Shown: positions 8,861 through 18,862, numbered from the stretch's first letter. The stretch: 64,000 bases of DNA from CAVQFB01 sp963711675 (GCA_963711675.1 CAVQFB010000004.1:62001-126000); one strand, 5' to 3'. Program-made: numbers and translations. Notes: a model not told the origin generated them from the sequence alone.

Positions 8861-10306
8861 TCATCTCAGGTTCATTACCAGCAGCTTCGGCTCCGTCATC
8901 TCTTCGATCGCGTAGCGCAGTCCCTCGCGCCCCAGGCCGGAATCCTTTACTCCTCCGTAGGGCATGTGATCGATGCGGAACGAAGGCACGTCGCCCGCAA
9001 TGACTCCCCCCACTTCCAGTTCTTCGTACGCCTGGAACAGAAGCTTGGCATCTCGCGTGAAAACGCCAGTCTGCATTCCATAAGGAGTGTTATTGATCTG
9101 CCGAATTGCCGAATCGAAGTCCTCGTAGGGTTCAACCGTAACCACGGGTGCGAAGATTTCCTGGCAGTTTACTTTCATATCGGACTTCGTCCCCGAAAGT
9201 ACCGTAGGCTCCAGCATCGAACCTTTACGCTGACCGCCGCAGAGCAATCTCGCTCCGCCGCGAACCGCTTCCTGTACCCATTCGTTGGCGCGGAGAGCAT
9301 CACTTTCGCGGATCAGCGGCCCCACATCAGTGGACTCTTCCAGCGGGTCACCAGTTTTGAGCTCCTTTACGCCTCCCAGGAACAGATCGATGAACTTCCC
9401 GTAAACCGAATGCTCCACCAGAATGCGCTGCACAGAAATGCAGGTCTGGCCCGCGTAAGCGAATCCGCCTGCAACGCAACGTTGGGCAGCATAGCTCACA
9501 TCGGCATCACTGTGGACGATCACGCCGGCATTACCGCCCAGTTCCAACACTACTTTTTTCTTGCCGGCACGTTTCTTGATGTCCCACCCCACCGGTACGC
9601 TGCCAGTAAAGCTGATCAGCTTGATGCGGTCGTCCGTCACGAGCAGACTCGCGTCCTCATTGGCGAGTGGCAGAACATTCAACGCGCCGTCGGGCCACCC
9701 CGCCTGCTGAATCGTCTCTGCCAGCAGCATCGAGGAGAGCGGAGTCTGGGGCGCGGGCTTCAGGACCATCGAGCATCCCGCCGCGATCGCGGGTGCAACC
9801 TTATGCGCGACCAGATTCAACGGAAAGTTGAAGGGCGTGATTCCAGCGACCGGCCCGAGCGGGAAACGACGCACAATGCCCCATCGCCCGGCCGTGAATT
9901 CCTGCCAGTCGAGCGGCAGGTAGTCGCCATAGATGCGCGTGCTCTCTTCGGCAGCGACATTGAAAGTGAAGACTGCCCGCTCGACCTCAGAGCGCGAACC
10001 CTTGATCGGCTTGCCGGCCTCTTGTGCGATGGTCCGCGCGAACTCCTCTTTGCGTTCAGCAATCCCCTGCGCGACCCGCCGCAACACGCGTTGGCGCTCG
10101 AAGGCTGGCAGACGGCGCGTAGTGCCAAAAGCCTTGACGGCGGCTGCAATGGCAGCTTCGGCGTGTTGCCGCGTTCCTTGAAATACGCTTCCCACAACGC
10201 TCCCGTCGTAGGGAGAGCGGATTTCCACCACTTCGCCCTGTTCGATCCACCTTCCGTCCAAGAGAAATCCGTGGGTTGCTACGGGAGAGACTGTCGTCGG
10301 GGACAT
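8861..10306 (-). CDS. NAD(P)-dependent aldehyde dehydrogenase
   Basis: A 481-residue ALDH-superfamily enzyme that oxidises an aldehyde to the acid. The cofactor-binding PFNFPLNLVAHKVAPAIAAG (about residues 150-169), the FTGSVPVG turn, the active-site Glu of VLELGGN and the catalytic Cys of AYAGQTCISVQR are all present, as is the C-terminal MPYGGVKDSGLGREG. The overall pattern resembles the lactaldehyde/phosphonoacetaldehyde/GapN-like branch; the substrate is not certain. AGGAAGG four bases before the ATG supports this start. It is divergent from the amidase gene across a 100-base gap containing a minus-strand TATAAT (10343-10338). Confidence 0.93.
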   Translation of the reverse strand: MSPTTVSPVATHGFLLDGRWIEQGEVVEIRSPYDGSVVGSVFQGTRQHAEAAIAAAVKAFGTTRRLPAFERQRVLRRVAQGIAERKEEFARTIAQEAGKPIKGSRSEVERAVFTFNVAAEESTRIYGDYLPLDWQEFTAGRWGIVRRFPLGPVAGITPFNFPLNLVAHKVAPAIAAGCSMVLKPAPQTPLSSMLLAETIQQAGWPDGALNVLPLANEDASLLVTDDRIKLISFTGSVPVGWDIKKRAGKKKVVLELGGNAGVIVHSDADVSYAAQRCVAGGFAYAGQTCISVQRILVEHSVYGKFIDLFLGGVKELKTGDPLEESTDVGPLIRESDALRANEWVQEAVRGGARLLCGGQRKGSMLEPTVLSGTKSDMKVNCQEIFAPVVTVEPYEDFDSAIRQINNTPYGMQTGVFTRDAKLLFQAYEELEVGGVIAGDVPSFRIDHMPYGGVKDSGLGREGLRYAIEEMTEPKLLVMNLR

Positions 10307-10337
10307 AGTGCCTTCCTCACCTCGCGAGCTTATCTGA

Positions 10338-10343
10338 ATTATA
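10338..10343 (-). promoter_or_regulatory. Candidate -10 element of the aldehyde dehydrogenase promoter
   Basis: A perfect TATAAT on the minus strand about 32 bases upstream of the ALDH start codon, inside the divergent gap with the amidase gene. No good -35 box is seen 16-18 bases upstream. Confidence 0.4.
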
Positions 10344-10405
10344 GGCGGTGGCGGAAACCCTTGCGGACACTTTCAACGATATTATGTTCACCCAAAGGAC
10401 AAAGC

Positions 10406-11824
10406 TTGCACACCATTCGGGAACTGAGTGGGCAGATTCGACGGCGCACGATTTCGCCGGTCGAACTCACACGCGATTGCCTGGCGCGAATCGAGAAACT
10501 CAACCCTGCACTCAACGCGTTTATCACGGTCACGGCAGAGTCGGCGCTGGACCAGGCCACGACAGCGCAGGATGAGATTCAACGCGGTGATTGGCGTGGC
10601 TCACTGCATGGCATTCCCATCGGTTTGAAAGACCTGATCGATACCGCTGGGGTTCGCACCACCGCTGCGAGTGCGATGTTCAAAGATCGGGTTCCTGCTG
10701 AGGATGCCGAGGTGGTTCGGCGGCTGAAAGAAGCCGGAGCCATCCTGATCGGCAAACAGAATCTGCACGAATTCGCTTACGGCGGCAGTTCGGTGGTCAG
10801 CTGTTTTGGTGAGGTTCGCAATCCCTGGGATACGGCTCGCATCACGGGAGGGTCCTCCGGCGGATCGGCCGCTTCGGTCGCATGCGGTTTGGGCTTCGGA
10901 GCCATCGGTACCGACACAGCGGGATCGATACGGCTGCCGGCCTCGATCTGCGGGGTAGTAGGACTAAAGCCGACCTACGGACGCGTGAGCGCGCGCGGCG
11001 TAATTCCGCTCTCCTGGTCGCTCGATCACGTCGGTCCAATCGCCACTTCTGTGGCCGATGCCGCGATCATGCTGCAGGCCATTGCCGGCTACGATCCGCA
11101 AGATTCGATGAGCACAGATAGATCGATGCCCGATTTCTTGAAAGCGTCAGTGGCGGAAGGCTCGAGATCCCTGCGCGTTGGTATCCCCCGCGATTTTTTC
11201 TATGCAGATATGGATTCGGAAATCGCGACAGCGATGGAGCACGCGCTTGTAGTCTTGAGGAACTTGACCGCAGAGATGCGTGAAATATCTCTGCCCGTCG
11301 ACGTAGACCGGACCCTGCAGAGTGCCGAATCCTATGCCTACCATGCCGAGTTCGTGGCAAAGACGCCCGAACTCTACCAGCCCGAGACTCTGCGCCGCAT
11401 ACGCAGTGGCGCCGATATCAGTGCTGCAGATTACATCCATGCGCGGCGCAAGCTCGACGAGTCGCGACGCGCGATTCAGGCGCTATTCAGAGATGTCGAT
11501 CTGCTGGTGACCCCAACCACTCCAATCCCGCCGCCGGCTTTGGCGGAACTCAAAGAGAAACCCGACCTGTTGCGTCCGCGCGAGATCACGATGCTCCGCA
11601 ACACCAGGCCCGTAAACGTGTGGGGGCTGCCTGCGATTTCTGTGCCTTGTGGCTTCACTTCCAGTGGACTGCCCATCGGTTTGCAAATCATCGGTCCTCA
11701 TTGGCGAGAGGACCAGGTTCTGCAGCTGGCCCACGCGTTTGAGCAGGCAACCGAGTGGCACAAGAGCATACCCAAAATAACGAAGGCGCATGAGCTGAGC
11801 TGCATGAACGCCTCGCGGTTTTAA
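10406..11824 (+). CDS. Amidase (amidase signature family, GatA-like)
   Basis: A 472-residue amidase-signature hydrolase with the Ser-cisSer-Lys triad: Lys in GIPIGLKDLID (about residue 75), cis-Ser and surrounding glycines in ITGGSSGGSAASVA (about 148-161), and nucleophile Ser in GTDTAGSIRLPAS (about 167-179). The TTG at 10406 is taken as the start because AAAGGA ends six bases before it and gives normal family length; the same frame is open far upstream only because it runs antisense through the ALDH gene. No gatB or gatC gene is adjacent, so it is more likely a stand-alone amidase than the tRNA amidotransferase subunit. The substrate is unknown. Confidence 0.9.
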   Translation: MHTIRELSGQIRRRTISPVELTRDCLARIEKLNPALNAFITVTAESALDQATTAQDEIQRGDWRGSLHGIPIGLKDLIDTAGVRTTAASAMFKDRVPAEDAEVVRRLKEAGAILIGKQNLHEFAYGGSSVVSCFGEVRNPWDTARITGGSSGGSAASVACGLGFGAIGTDTAGSIRLPASICGVVGLKPTYGRVSARGVIPLSWSLDHVGPIATSVADAAIMLQAIAGYDPQDSMSTDRSMPDFLKASVAEGSRSLRVGIPRDFFYADMDSEIATAMEHALVVLRNLTAEMREISLPVDVDRTLQSAESYAYHAEFVAKTPELYQPETLRRIRSGADISAADYIHARRKLDESRRAIQALFRDVDLLVTPTTPIPPPALAELKEKPDLLRPREITMLRNTRPVNVWGLPAISVPCGFTSSGLPIGLQIIGPHWREDQVLQLAHAFEQATEWHKSIPKITKAHELSCMNASRF

Positions 11825-11873
11825 ATCTCCGGCAGAAACGGCTGATCAATTTCTGAGGCGTTGCAACTTACTT

Positions 11874-13535
11874 TCACTGGGTTCCTGCCAGAGACTTCTC
11901 CATAAAATTCACTACATCTTTTTTCATCTTCGCGTGCATGCCCGTGTCGATGTAAACCATGTGCCCCGAGTCATAGGTCGCATACGAAATGTTCTTTCGG
12001 TAGGCCGGACTGATGTTCAGATGGTCCATGGTGTAGTTCGCGGCGTAATACGGGGTTGCCAGATCGTAGTAGCCCTCCATCACCAGAATTTTCAGATACG
12101 GATTCTGCACGATCGCGGCTCGTAGTCCGGTCCCGGTGTTGGGAAGTCCTTCAATTCCCGATCCCCAATCCCAGTTCCTGAAGCCGGGCTCGTCGTAAGC
12201 AAACACCCGGTAGGGCATGTCAGTTTTGTATCCGAGTTCGGTGCGGACATAGTTGTTGAATACGGAAGTGTACGGGGGTAGGACTGCCGACGAAGCCGGA
12301 TCAAAGAACTCGTCCCGTTCTCCGCCAGGGTCCGGTCCAGTGAAGCGACCGTCGAGCCGGCCGACCCGCACCTTCTGATCAACCAGCAGGTAGCGAGTGA
12401 ATGTCGGAACATCAATCCGTAAATTGTGTTCCTCGATTAGCTGAATTGGAAGGCCTGTATAGCGCGCCAGTTGTTGCAGGACCTTCTGCCGCTCCTCCGG
12501 AGTCATCGTGTCGCCTTTTGCCAGCGCCAGCGAATAGTCGTTCGAAGCCCAGTTTTCGACCTCCTGCCTCATCTTTGCGGGATCTTGCATCAGATCCGCC
12601 GGCAGCTTCTTGTGATAGGCGGCGATCATGGTGAACGTGGGCAGCAGGAGCACGTAAGGAGCGTCGTTGTTCTGCTTCCACTCCAGCGTTGCGAAATCAA
12701 CCGCCATCGAGAGCAGCGTAATTCCGTTGAAAGAAATTCCGCGTCCCGCAAGATATCCCGACACGCCCGCCGCCCGGGTCGTGCCGTAGCTTTCGCCCAG
12801 CAGAAACAGCGGGGACGACCAGCGTTCGTAGCGTGTGAGGTAGAGACGGACAAATTCGCCGAACGCCTGGATGTCGCCCTTCACGCCCAGATATTTTTTG
12901 GTGATTTCGGCATCGGCGGCACGGCTGAAGCCGGTGTTCATCGCGTCGACCATCACGATGTCACTCTTGTCGAGCAGCGTGTTTTCGTTGTCGGCAAGGC
13001 GATATGGGGGCGCGGGCATAAACCCATTCGGCTGCAGTACCACGCGCTTTGGTCCGAGCGCTCCCATGTGCAACCACACCGAGGCTGATCCTGGTCCACC
13101 ATTGAAGGCAAAAGTCAGCGGCCGCTTGCCTGCTTCTTGCCCGTCCAGCGTGTAGGCGACAAAAAACATTTCCGCTTCGATTTTCCCGTCGCCACGCTTG
13201 ATGGGCAGACGGCCCGTCGTCGCGGTGTACTTCAATACCTTGCCGTCGACCGTCATCTGATGATGCGTGACGATGGGCGCGACTTCGGTGACGTCATAGC
13301 GTTCCTCGTTGCCCTTGTCGCGGTCACCGGCCGCTTCCTTGGGTGGCTCCGCTTGCGAAGACGGTGCAGGCGGAGTACTCTCCGTCGGTTTCACCTCCGT
13401 CCCCGGTTTTTCCGGCTTGCTTTTCTTTTCCTTGCCTTTGGAGGCATCCGGGTTTTGCGGCGAGTCCGGTTGCTGGCTGAAGGCGCCGCCTGAAAGTAGA
13501 AGACTCAGCGCAAGTGTCGCGATAAGAGAACGCAT
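11874..13535 (-). CDS. Secreted serine carboxypeptidase (peptidase S10 family)
   Basis: A 553-residue exported peptidase. GGGAG precedes the ATG at 13535 by about five bases, and the protein begins with a signal peptide (MRSLIATLALSLLLSGGAFS). A Lys/Pro/Glu-rich linker (about residues 25-75) precedes the S10 alpha/beta-hydrolase domain: FAFNGGPGSASVWLHMG (oxyanion region), LLGESYGTTRAAG (nucleophile Ser), VMEGYYDLATPYYA (catalytic Asp) and YDSGHMVYID (catalytic His). S10 enzymes remove C-terminal residues at acidic pH, which would suit a periplasmic or secreted role in an acidophilic soil bacterium. Confidence 0.92.
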   Translation of the reverse strand: MRSLIATLALSLLLSGGAFSQQPDSPQNPDASKGKEKKSKPEKPGTEVKPTESTPPAPSSQAEPPKEAAGDRDKGNEERYDVTEVAPIVTHHQMTVDGKVLKYTATTGRLPIKRGDGKIEAEMFFVAYTLDGQEAGKRPLTFAFNGGPGSASVWLHMGALGPKRVVLQPNGFMPAPPYRLADNENTLLDKSDIVMVDAMNTGFSRAADAEITKKYLGVKGDIQAFGEFVRLYLTRYERWSSPLFLLGESYGTTRAAGVSGYLAGRGISFNGITLLSMAVDFATLEWKQNNDAPYVLLLPTFTMIAAYHKKLPADLMQDPAKMRQEVENWASNDYSLALAKGDTMTPEERQKVLQQLARYTGLPIQLIEEHNLRIDVPTFTRYLLVDQKVRVGRLDGRFTGPDPGGERDEFFDPASSAVLPPYTSVFNNYVRTELGYKTDMPYRVFAYDEPGFRNWDWGSGIEGLPNTGTGLRAAIVQNPYLKILVMEGYYDLATPYYAANYTMDHLNISPAYRKNISYATYDSGHMVYIDTGMHAKMKKDVVNFMEKSLAGTQ

Positions 13536-13637
13536 GTTTTCTCCCGAAGGCAAAAGTGGAGTGGTCGTGTTACGACATTTCGACAGGCGGGGATTATATA
13601 TAGGAACGGCGGCTTAGGGAGAAAGAGTTAAACGGCC

Positions 13638-16426
13638 TCAACAAACCGGATGCAGCCGTTTCGTTAGAGCTCGAGCCTCGGCCAGGATCGTTCCGTCTTC
13701 CAGGTCAGCGTGCATGGTGAAGCCAAGCTTCTCACAGATCGCACGCATCTCGCGGTTCTCCGCCAGGATGGTGCAGATGGCCAGGTGCACCTGCTCTTCG
13801 CGCGCCACCGCGATCAGCCGCCGGAAGAGTTCAGTACCGAGCCCGTGGTGCTGGAAGCGGTCGTCCACCAATACCGCCAGTTCTGCTTCTTCGCGGTCGC
13901 GCATCTTGCTCAAGCGGCCGATGGCAATGATCTCAGGCGTATCATCCGGCGCCTTCCGCTCGGCTACCAGCGCCATCTCACGGTCGTAGTCGATGAAGCA
14001 GATGCGCGTGAGGCGTTCGTGTGCCGTGCGCTGGCTGAGCTTTAGCGGCTGGAAGTAACGCATGTAGACAGACCGGTCAGAAAGCGCCTCATGCAACCTA
14101 ATGAGCAAAGGCTCGTCTTCCGGGCGAATGGGGCGAATCGTCACCGGCTCGTTTTTCCTGGTTACCCAGGGCCAGACATACTGTGTGGGATAAGGTCGGA
14201 TGGCCAGTCGAGGCAACATGTCCTTGGTGACTTCGTTGCCATATACGATCACTCGTGCATCCAGCGCCTGCAGGCTGTCCGGTGAAGCCAGCAAAGGATT
14301 GATATCGATCTCCTTGATCCACCGCTGCTCGACCACCAGCTTGCTGAACTTTACCAACAACTCCGCCAGGGCATTGATGTCCACGGCTTTGCGGCCACGT
14401 ACACCCTGTAGCGCCTCGAAGACTCGTGTCTGTTCCATCATGCGTCGAGCCAAGGTCGTATTGAGCGGCGGCAGGGACAAAGCGCGGTCGCGAAACACCT
14501 CTACAAGCTGGCCGCCCGCGCCGAACAACAGCACCGGTCCAAACTGCGAATCAATACTGCTGCCCAAAATCAGCTCGTAGCCATCGCGCTTGACCATGGG
14601 CTGAACGGTCACGCCAAGGAAATGTTCAGCCCCGGCTTTCTGTGTAACCGAAGCCTTGATCACCCGGTACGCTTTCCTGACCGCTTCCGCGTCGAGCAGG
14701 TTCAGCTGTACGCCACCGACATCCGTCTTGTGTGTGATGGTCTCGGAGAAAACTTTAAGAACCACCGGATACCCAACCTGTTCCGCGTGCTGCACGGCTT
14801 CGTCTTCGGTGATCGCTTCGAGCGTAGGCACCGTCGGAATTCCATAGGCAGCCAACAGTTTCTTCGACTCCACTTCCGTCAAAATCGTTCTGCCCGATGA
14901 GCGAACCCTCTTCAGGATGTGTTCCGCGATCGCGCGATCAGGACCTGCTTCTGCTTCACTCGGCAAAACTGGTGTCTCATAGAGCCCGCGGAGGTTGTAG
15001 CTGTAACGCCACATGTAGTAGAAGACCCGCGCGGCGGTGTCGGGGAACGGGAAGGTCGGAATACCGGCGTGGTTCAGGATGTCGACGCCGGCGGCCACAT
15101 CGGGCCCACCCATCCAACTCGCCAGTATCGGTTTCCCCGTGCCGGTGGCGAACGGTTTCAGCTGCTCCGCGGTCTGGGTTGGTTCAGACATTCCTTGCGG
15201 GCAAAGGACGGCGAGCAGTCCGTCCACATTTTCGTCCTTGATCGCGATCTCCGCGACCTTGGCGTAGCGATCGGGGAGCGAGTCCCCAGCACATCGATAG
15301 GGTTGTTGTGACTCCAATGAGGCGGCAACATCTCATTCAGGGTCTCCATCGATTTCGCGGACAACTCGGCCAACTGCCCACCGCTGGTAATGATCGAATC
15401 GGCCGCCAGCACGGCCGGGCCGCCGGCGTTCGTCACGATTGCCAGGCGAGGTCCCTTGGGACGAGGTTGCTTCGACAGAACCTCAGCTAGATAGAATAGA
15501 TCCGCAATAGTATGTACCCGCAGCGCGCCGCATCGTCGGAATGCGGCCTCCAGGACTTCGTCGCTGCCGGTGAGCGAACCCGTGTGCGAGGAGGCAGCGT
15601 GGGCAGCCGCTTCGGTTCGTCCCGCCTTGATCACGATGATGGGCTTGCTCAGCGATACTTCGCGGGCCGCCGAGAGAAACGATCTCGCGTCGCCCACCGT
15701 CTCCATGTACATCAGGATGCTGTGCGTGCGCGGATCATTCCCGAGGTAGTCGATCAGGTCGCCCCAGCCCACATCCAGCATGGAACCCACGGACACGAAC
15801 GAACTGAAGCCCACCTGCTCCTTCTGGCACCAGTCCAGGATTGCAGTACACAGCGCGCCGCTCTGGCTGATGAATGCCACGTTCCCCGGCCGTGCAATAG
15901 TGCTTGCGAAGGTGGCATTCAGTCCGTTCAGCGGGTTCATGACCCCCAGGCAGTTGGGACCGATCAACCGCAGGCTGCTGCCCTGCATACGCTCGCGGAT
16001 CTGGCGCTCCAGTTCTTTGCCCTGATCGCCGTGCTCTTTGAAACCGGCAGAAATGATGATAGCTCCGCGCACTCCGGATTCTACGCACTCCCCAATGACT
16101 TGCGGAGCTGCCGCGGCCGGTGTGACGACAACTGCGAGATCAATGATCTCCGGAATCTCCGCCACCCGCTTATATGCCTTGATGCCCAACACGCTGCTCT
16201 TCTTCTCGTTGACGGGGAAGACAGTGCCCCCGAAGGGATTGCTCACCAGGCTCCACAGCACGGCTCGTCCCACGCTGCCCTGGCGGTCGGTGGCGCCAAT
16301 CACTGCGACATTGCGGGGCTTGAAAATGGCATCCAGAGGATGCGCTTCGGGATGCAGCAGGTCACGCGAGCGGTCCCGAAGCGACTTGGATTTCGGGCCC
16401 TTATCCGATGATTTCAGTGTGCTCAT
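13638..16426 (-). pseudogene. ADP-forming acyl/acetyl-CoA synthetase fused to a GNAT acetyltransferase domain, frameshifted
   Basis: Restoring one base gives a protein of about 929 residues. Domains in order: CoA-binding (FKPRNVAVIGATDRQGSVG, about residues 33-51), succinyl-CoA-ligase-like (GPNCLGVMNP, ISQSGALCTAILDW, SHTGSLTGSD), then after the break the ATP-grasp domain (VVLKVFSETITHKTDVGGV, EIDINPLLA), and a C-terminal GNAT domain (VDDRFQHHGLGTELFRRLI, the acetyl-CoA-binding pyrophosphate loop). This is the architecture of the Pat/AcuA-like lysine acetyltransferases whose acyl-CoA-synthetase part is often only regulatory. The break is in the CCCC run at 15284-15287: adding one base joins NNPIDVLG to DSLPDRYAKV. 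The start at 16426 lacks a clear ribosome-binding site; upstream open frame is not coding-like. Confidence 0.88.
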
Positions 16427-16784
16427 GAATTGCAAGGAGTTTACGCTCGCACGGGAAAAGCCGTCTGTGATCGACAGACGAAATTCCTGAGGGCTTGGTC
16501 TGCGGCTAATCACCGAGTCTATTTGCAAGAAAGTTACTAATTCACGATCCTGTGATTTCAGCCGTTCGCTTGGGGCAATCACTTTCTCCGTTCCATTGTG
16601 TGCAGTGTCCTGCAGAAATCTCGACAAATGATCCCCGTCAGTCCCTGAACGCCAGTAAATATCTTGCTTCCATCGGCTCGAAACCGTAGTAAAATCCGCC
16701 CCCAGATACCTGCCTTGAAGCAGGTGTGGGGTAAATGCAACGTGACGCATACGCGCCACGATTTTCCTGGCCGAGGAGGCATTC
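16427..16784. other. Divergent intergenic region with dyad and hairpin
   Basis: About 360 bases between the acyl-CoA synthetase gene (minus) and the 55-residue membrane protein (plus). It contains a perfect 7-bp dyad with a 5-base spacer at 16462-16480 (CGTCTGT...ACAGACG), about 36 bases upstream of the minus-strand start, and a 6-bp hairpin at 16708-16725 (ACCTGC-CTTGAA-GCAGGT) in the probable leader of the plus-strand gene. TTGCTT (16664-16669) and TAGTAA (16687-16692), 17 bases apart, are a weak plus-strand promoter candidate. Confidence 0.45.
16462..16480. promoter_or_regulatory. Candidate operator: perfect inverted repeat upstream of the acyl-CoA synthetase gene
   Basis: CGTCTGT-gatcg-ACAGACG is a 19-base perfect dyad centred about 45 bases upstream of the minus-strand start codon, a typical position and size for a dimeric repressor or activator site. 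No regulator gene is adjacent, so the binding protein is unknown. Confidence 0.35.
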
Positions 16785-16952
16785 ATGGAGGATCGGGCCC
16801 TTGGGAATTCTGATGTCGTCTCACCGCAGTCCTCGAGTTCATCCACACGTAAGGAAGGTCGAAATGTCTGGGTCCTGACCGCGTACGGGGTCACAGGCCT
16901 GGCTCTGTTTGGCGTTCTGGCTTATTACTTCAGCCAGTACATCGCTAACTAG
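16785..16952 (+). CDS. Small single-pass membrane protein of unknown function
   Basis: A 55-residue product. GAGGAGG (16773-16779), five bases before the ATG, is the strongest ribosome-binding site in this part of the window. Residues 1-25 are polar and Ser-rich (QSSSSTRKEGR); residues 27-49 form one hydrophobic helix (VWVLTAYGVTGLALFGVLAYY), and the tail is FSQYIAN. Charge placement before the helix predicts the N-terminus in the cytoplasm. I do not recognise the family. It is a separate unit ahead of purM with a 224-base gap. Confidence 0.65.
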   Translation: MEDRALGNSDVVSPQSSSSSTRKEGRNVWVLTAYGVTGLALFGVLAYYFSQYIAN

Positions 16953-17094
16953 GACCACGTTGCCCCGCGTGCTCTTCGTCGCGGTGCGTTAAAGCCTGGC
17001 GATTGATCGGCACGAGCTGTGAAGGTGGCGACGTGTATCCGGCCTGGCCTCGCGCCTCACATCCCTCCTCACAAATTCCACACCCACACCGTGC

Positions 17095-17100
17095 TACAAT
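17095..17100 (+). promoter_or_regulatory. Candidate -10 element for purMN
   Basis: TACAAT about 77 bases upstream of the purM start codon; no convincing -35 box. Position and orientation fit a promoter for purM-purN. Confidence 0.3.
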
Positions 17101-17176
17101 GAGCCGCGCTTAGAGTTATTCCTTCGGATAAGAGCGCTCATTCCCCCACACTCAGGCGATAAGACGGAAGATTCCC

Positions 17177-18229
17177 GTGGCTGAAAATCCTGTGTCCAAT
17201 GCCGTCCCCATTACTTATGCCGACGCCGGTGTGAACATTGATCGCGCCAATCGCACCAAGCAGCGCATCAAGTACCTTGCTCACAAGACCTTCACCAAAG
17301 GGGTGCTCAGCGAGATCGGTGGCTTCGGGGGGCTGTTCTCCGTCAACAAGAAGTATCTCGATCCGGTGCTTGTTTCCAGCGTGGATGGCGTCGGCACCAA
17401 GCTCAAGGTCGCGTTTGAAATGAAGGTGCACCACACGATAGGCGCCGACCTGGTTAACCATTGCGTGAACGATATCGCCGTTCAAGGCGCCGCCCCCATG
17501 TTCTTCATGGACTACCTGGCCACCGGTAAGCTGGAACCCGAGGTTGCCGAGAAGGTGGTCGAGGGCATCGCCGAGGCCTGCAAGCACAATGGCTGCGCGC
17601 TGATCGGCGGCGAGACCGCCGAAATGCCCGGTTTCTATCCCGAGGGGGAATACGATCTGGCGGGCTTCATCGTCGGGGTGGTGGAGCGCGAAAAGATCAT
17701 TACAGGCAAGAACGTTCAGATCGGTGACATTATTCTTGGGCTTGCCTCGAACGGACTTCATACCAACGGATACTCACTGGCCCGCAAGTTGCTTTTCGAA
17801 GTAGCGCACTACTCGCCCGAGACCTACGTCAACGAGATGAAGAACAAAGTCGGCAACGAGTTGATGCGCACTCACCGCAGCTACTGGCCAGTGCTGAAAA
17901 AAATGATCGATGCCGACTGCATCGTCGCCATGGCTCACATCACCGGGGGCGGCATCACGGAGAACTTGCCCCGCGTCCTGCCCCGTGGCACAGCGGCAGC
18001 GATCGACATGGGATCCTGGCCGGTTCTGCCGGTGTTCGAGCATCTTCAAGTCTTGGGGAACGTTCCTCAAGACGAGATGCTCCGCACCTTCAACATGGGT
18101 CTCGGCATGCTTCTAGTGATTTCCAGCGCAAAGTTCAAGAAGGCGCAGACGCTGCTCGACCGCTTGGGAGAGAAGTTCTACACCGTCGGTCGAATCGTCA
18201 AAGGCGAGCGCAAAGTCACGTACATGTGA
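17177..18229 (+). CDS. purM: Phosphoribosylformylglycinamidine cyclo-ligase (AIR synthetase)
   Basis: A 350-residue PurM that closes the imidazole ring of purines, converting FGAM and ATP to AIR, step five of IMP synthesis. Recognisable parts: VSSVDGVGTKLKVAFEM (nucleotide-binding), GADLVNHCVNDIAVQGA, GCALIGGETAEMPGFY, and the C-terminal AHITGGGITENLPRVLP. The start is GTG at 17177 with GGAAG six bases upstream. purN follows after 21 bases, so the two probably form a purine operon. Confidence 0.97.
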   Translation: MAENPVSNAVPITYADAGVNIDRANRTKQRIKYLAHKTFTKGVLSEIGGFGGLFSVNKKYLDPVLVSSVDGVGTKLKVAFEMKVHHTIGADLVNHCVNDIAVQGAAPMFFMDYLATGKLEPEVAEKVVEGIAEACKHNGCALIGGETAEMPGFYPEGEYDLAGFIVGVVEREKIITGKNVQIGDIILGLASNGLHTNGYSLARKLLFEVAHYSPETYVNEMKNKVGNELMRTHRSYWPVLKKMIDADCIVAMAHITGGGITENLPRVLPRGTAAAIDMGSWPVLPVFEHLQVLGNVPQDEMLRTFNMGLGMLLVISSAKFKKAQTLLDRLGEKFYTVGRIVKGERKVTYM

Positions 18230-18250
18230 CGAGTTCGGCATTCATTCTCC

Positions 18251-18862
18251 ATGAAGAACATCGGGATACTGCTTTCCGGCCGCGGCTCGAACTTCGAAGC
18301 CATCGCCCGCAATGTTGCCGCGGGCCGAATCCCCGGCGCACGCATCGCAGTCGTTATTTCCAACAAACCTGCTGCGGGGGGGATTGAGACGGCTGGCCGG
18401 CTGGGTCTTACGACGCTGGTCATTCCCTCGAAGGGCAAGCAGCGCGAGGCACACGATCGCGAAATCGTCACCGCCCTGAAGGAGCACAAGGTCGACCTCG
18501 TTTGCCTCGCCGGATACATGCGGTTGCTCTCCCCGTGGTTCGTGCAACAGTTTCCGCAGCGCATTCTCAACATCCATCCTTCTCTGTTGCCCGCCTTCCC
18601 CGGCCTTGAGGCCCAACAGCAGGCCTTTGCCTACGGTGTCAAGGTCTCTGGCTGCACGGTTCACTTCGTCGACGAAGAACTTGACCACGGCGCCATCATC
18701 GTGCAGAAAACGGTACCCGTCCTTGATGGCGACGACGAGCACACGCTGGCTGCCCGCATCCTTGAACAGGAACACATCGCCTACAGCGAGGCGATCAACA
18801 TTGTTCTCGAAGGAAACTTCAAGGTTGTGGGAAGACGGCTAGTTACGACCGTGACCGCCTGA
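18251..18862 (+). CDS. purN: Phosphoribosylglycinamide formyltransferase (10-formyl-THF dependent)
   Basis: A 203-residue PurN that transfers a formyl group from 10-formyltetrahydrofolate to GAR. It shows the N-terminal IGILLSGRGSNFEAIA (phosphate binding), then VCLAGYMRLLS, the active-site segment RILNIHPSLLPAFPGLE (Asn and His), and the catalytic Asp of DEELDHGAIIVQ. Length is normal. It is 21 bases after purM on the same strand. Confidence 0.97.
   Translation: MKNIGILLSGRGSNFEAIARNVAAGRIPGARIAVVISNKPAAGGIETAGRLGLTTLVIPSKGKQREAHDREIVTALKEHKVDLVCLAGYMRLLSPWFVQQFPQRILNIHPSLLPAFPGLEAQQQAFAYGVKVSGCTVHFVDEELDHGAIIVQKTVPVLDGDDEHTLAARILEQEHIAYSEAINIVLEGNFKVVGRRLVTTVTA

Noticed and set aside
8807..10405. 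Long open frame on the plus strand upstream of the amidase
   Set aside because: It runs antisense to the well-supported ALDH gene; the amidase begins at the TTG with a ribosome-binding site at 10406.
16427..16894. Extended N-terminus of the acyl-CoA synthetase
   Set aside because: Composition is non-coding-like, it overlaps the 55-residue gene and the CoA-binding domain starts after 16426.
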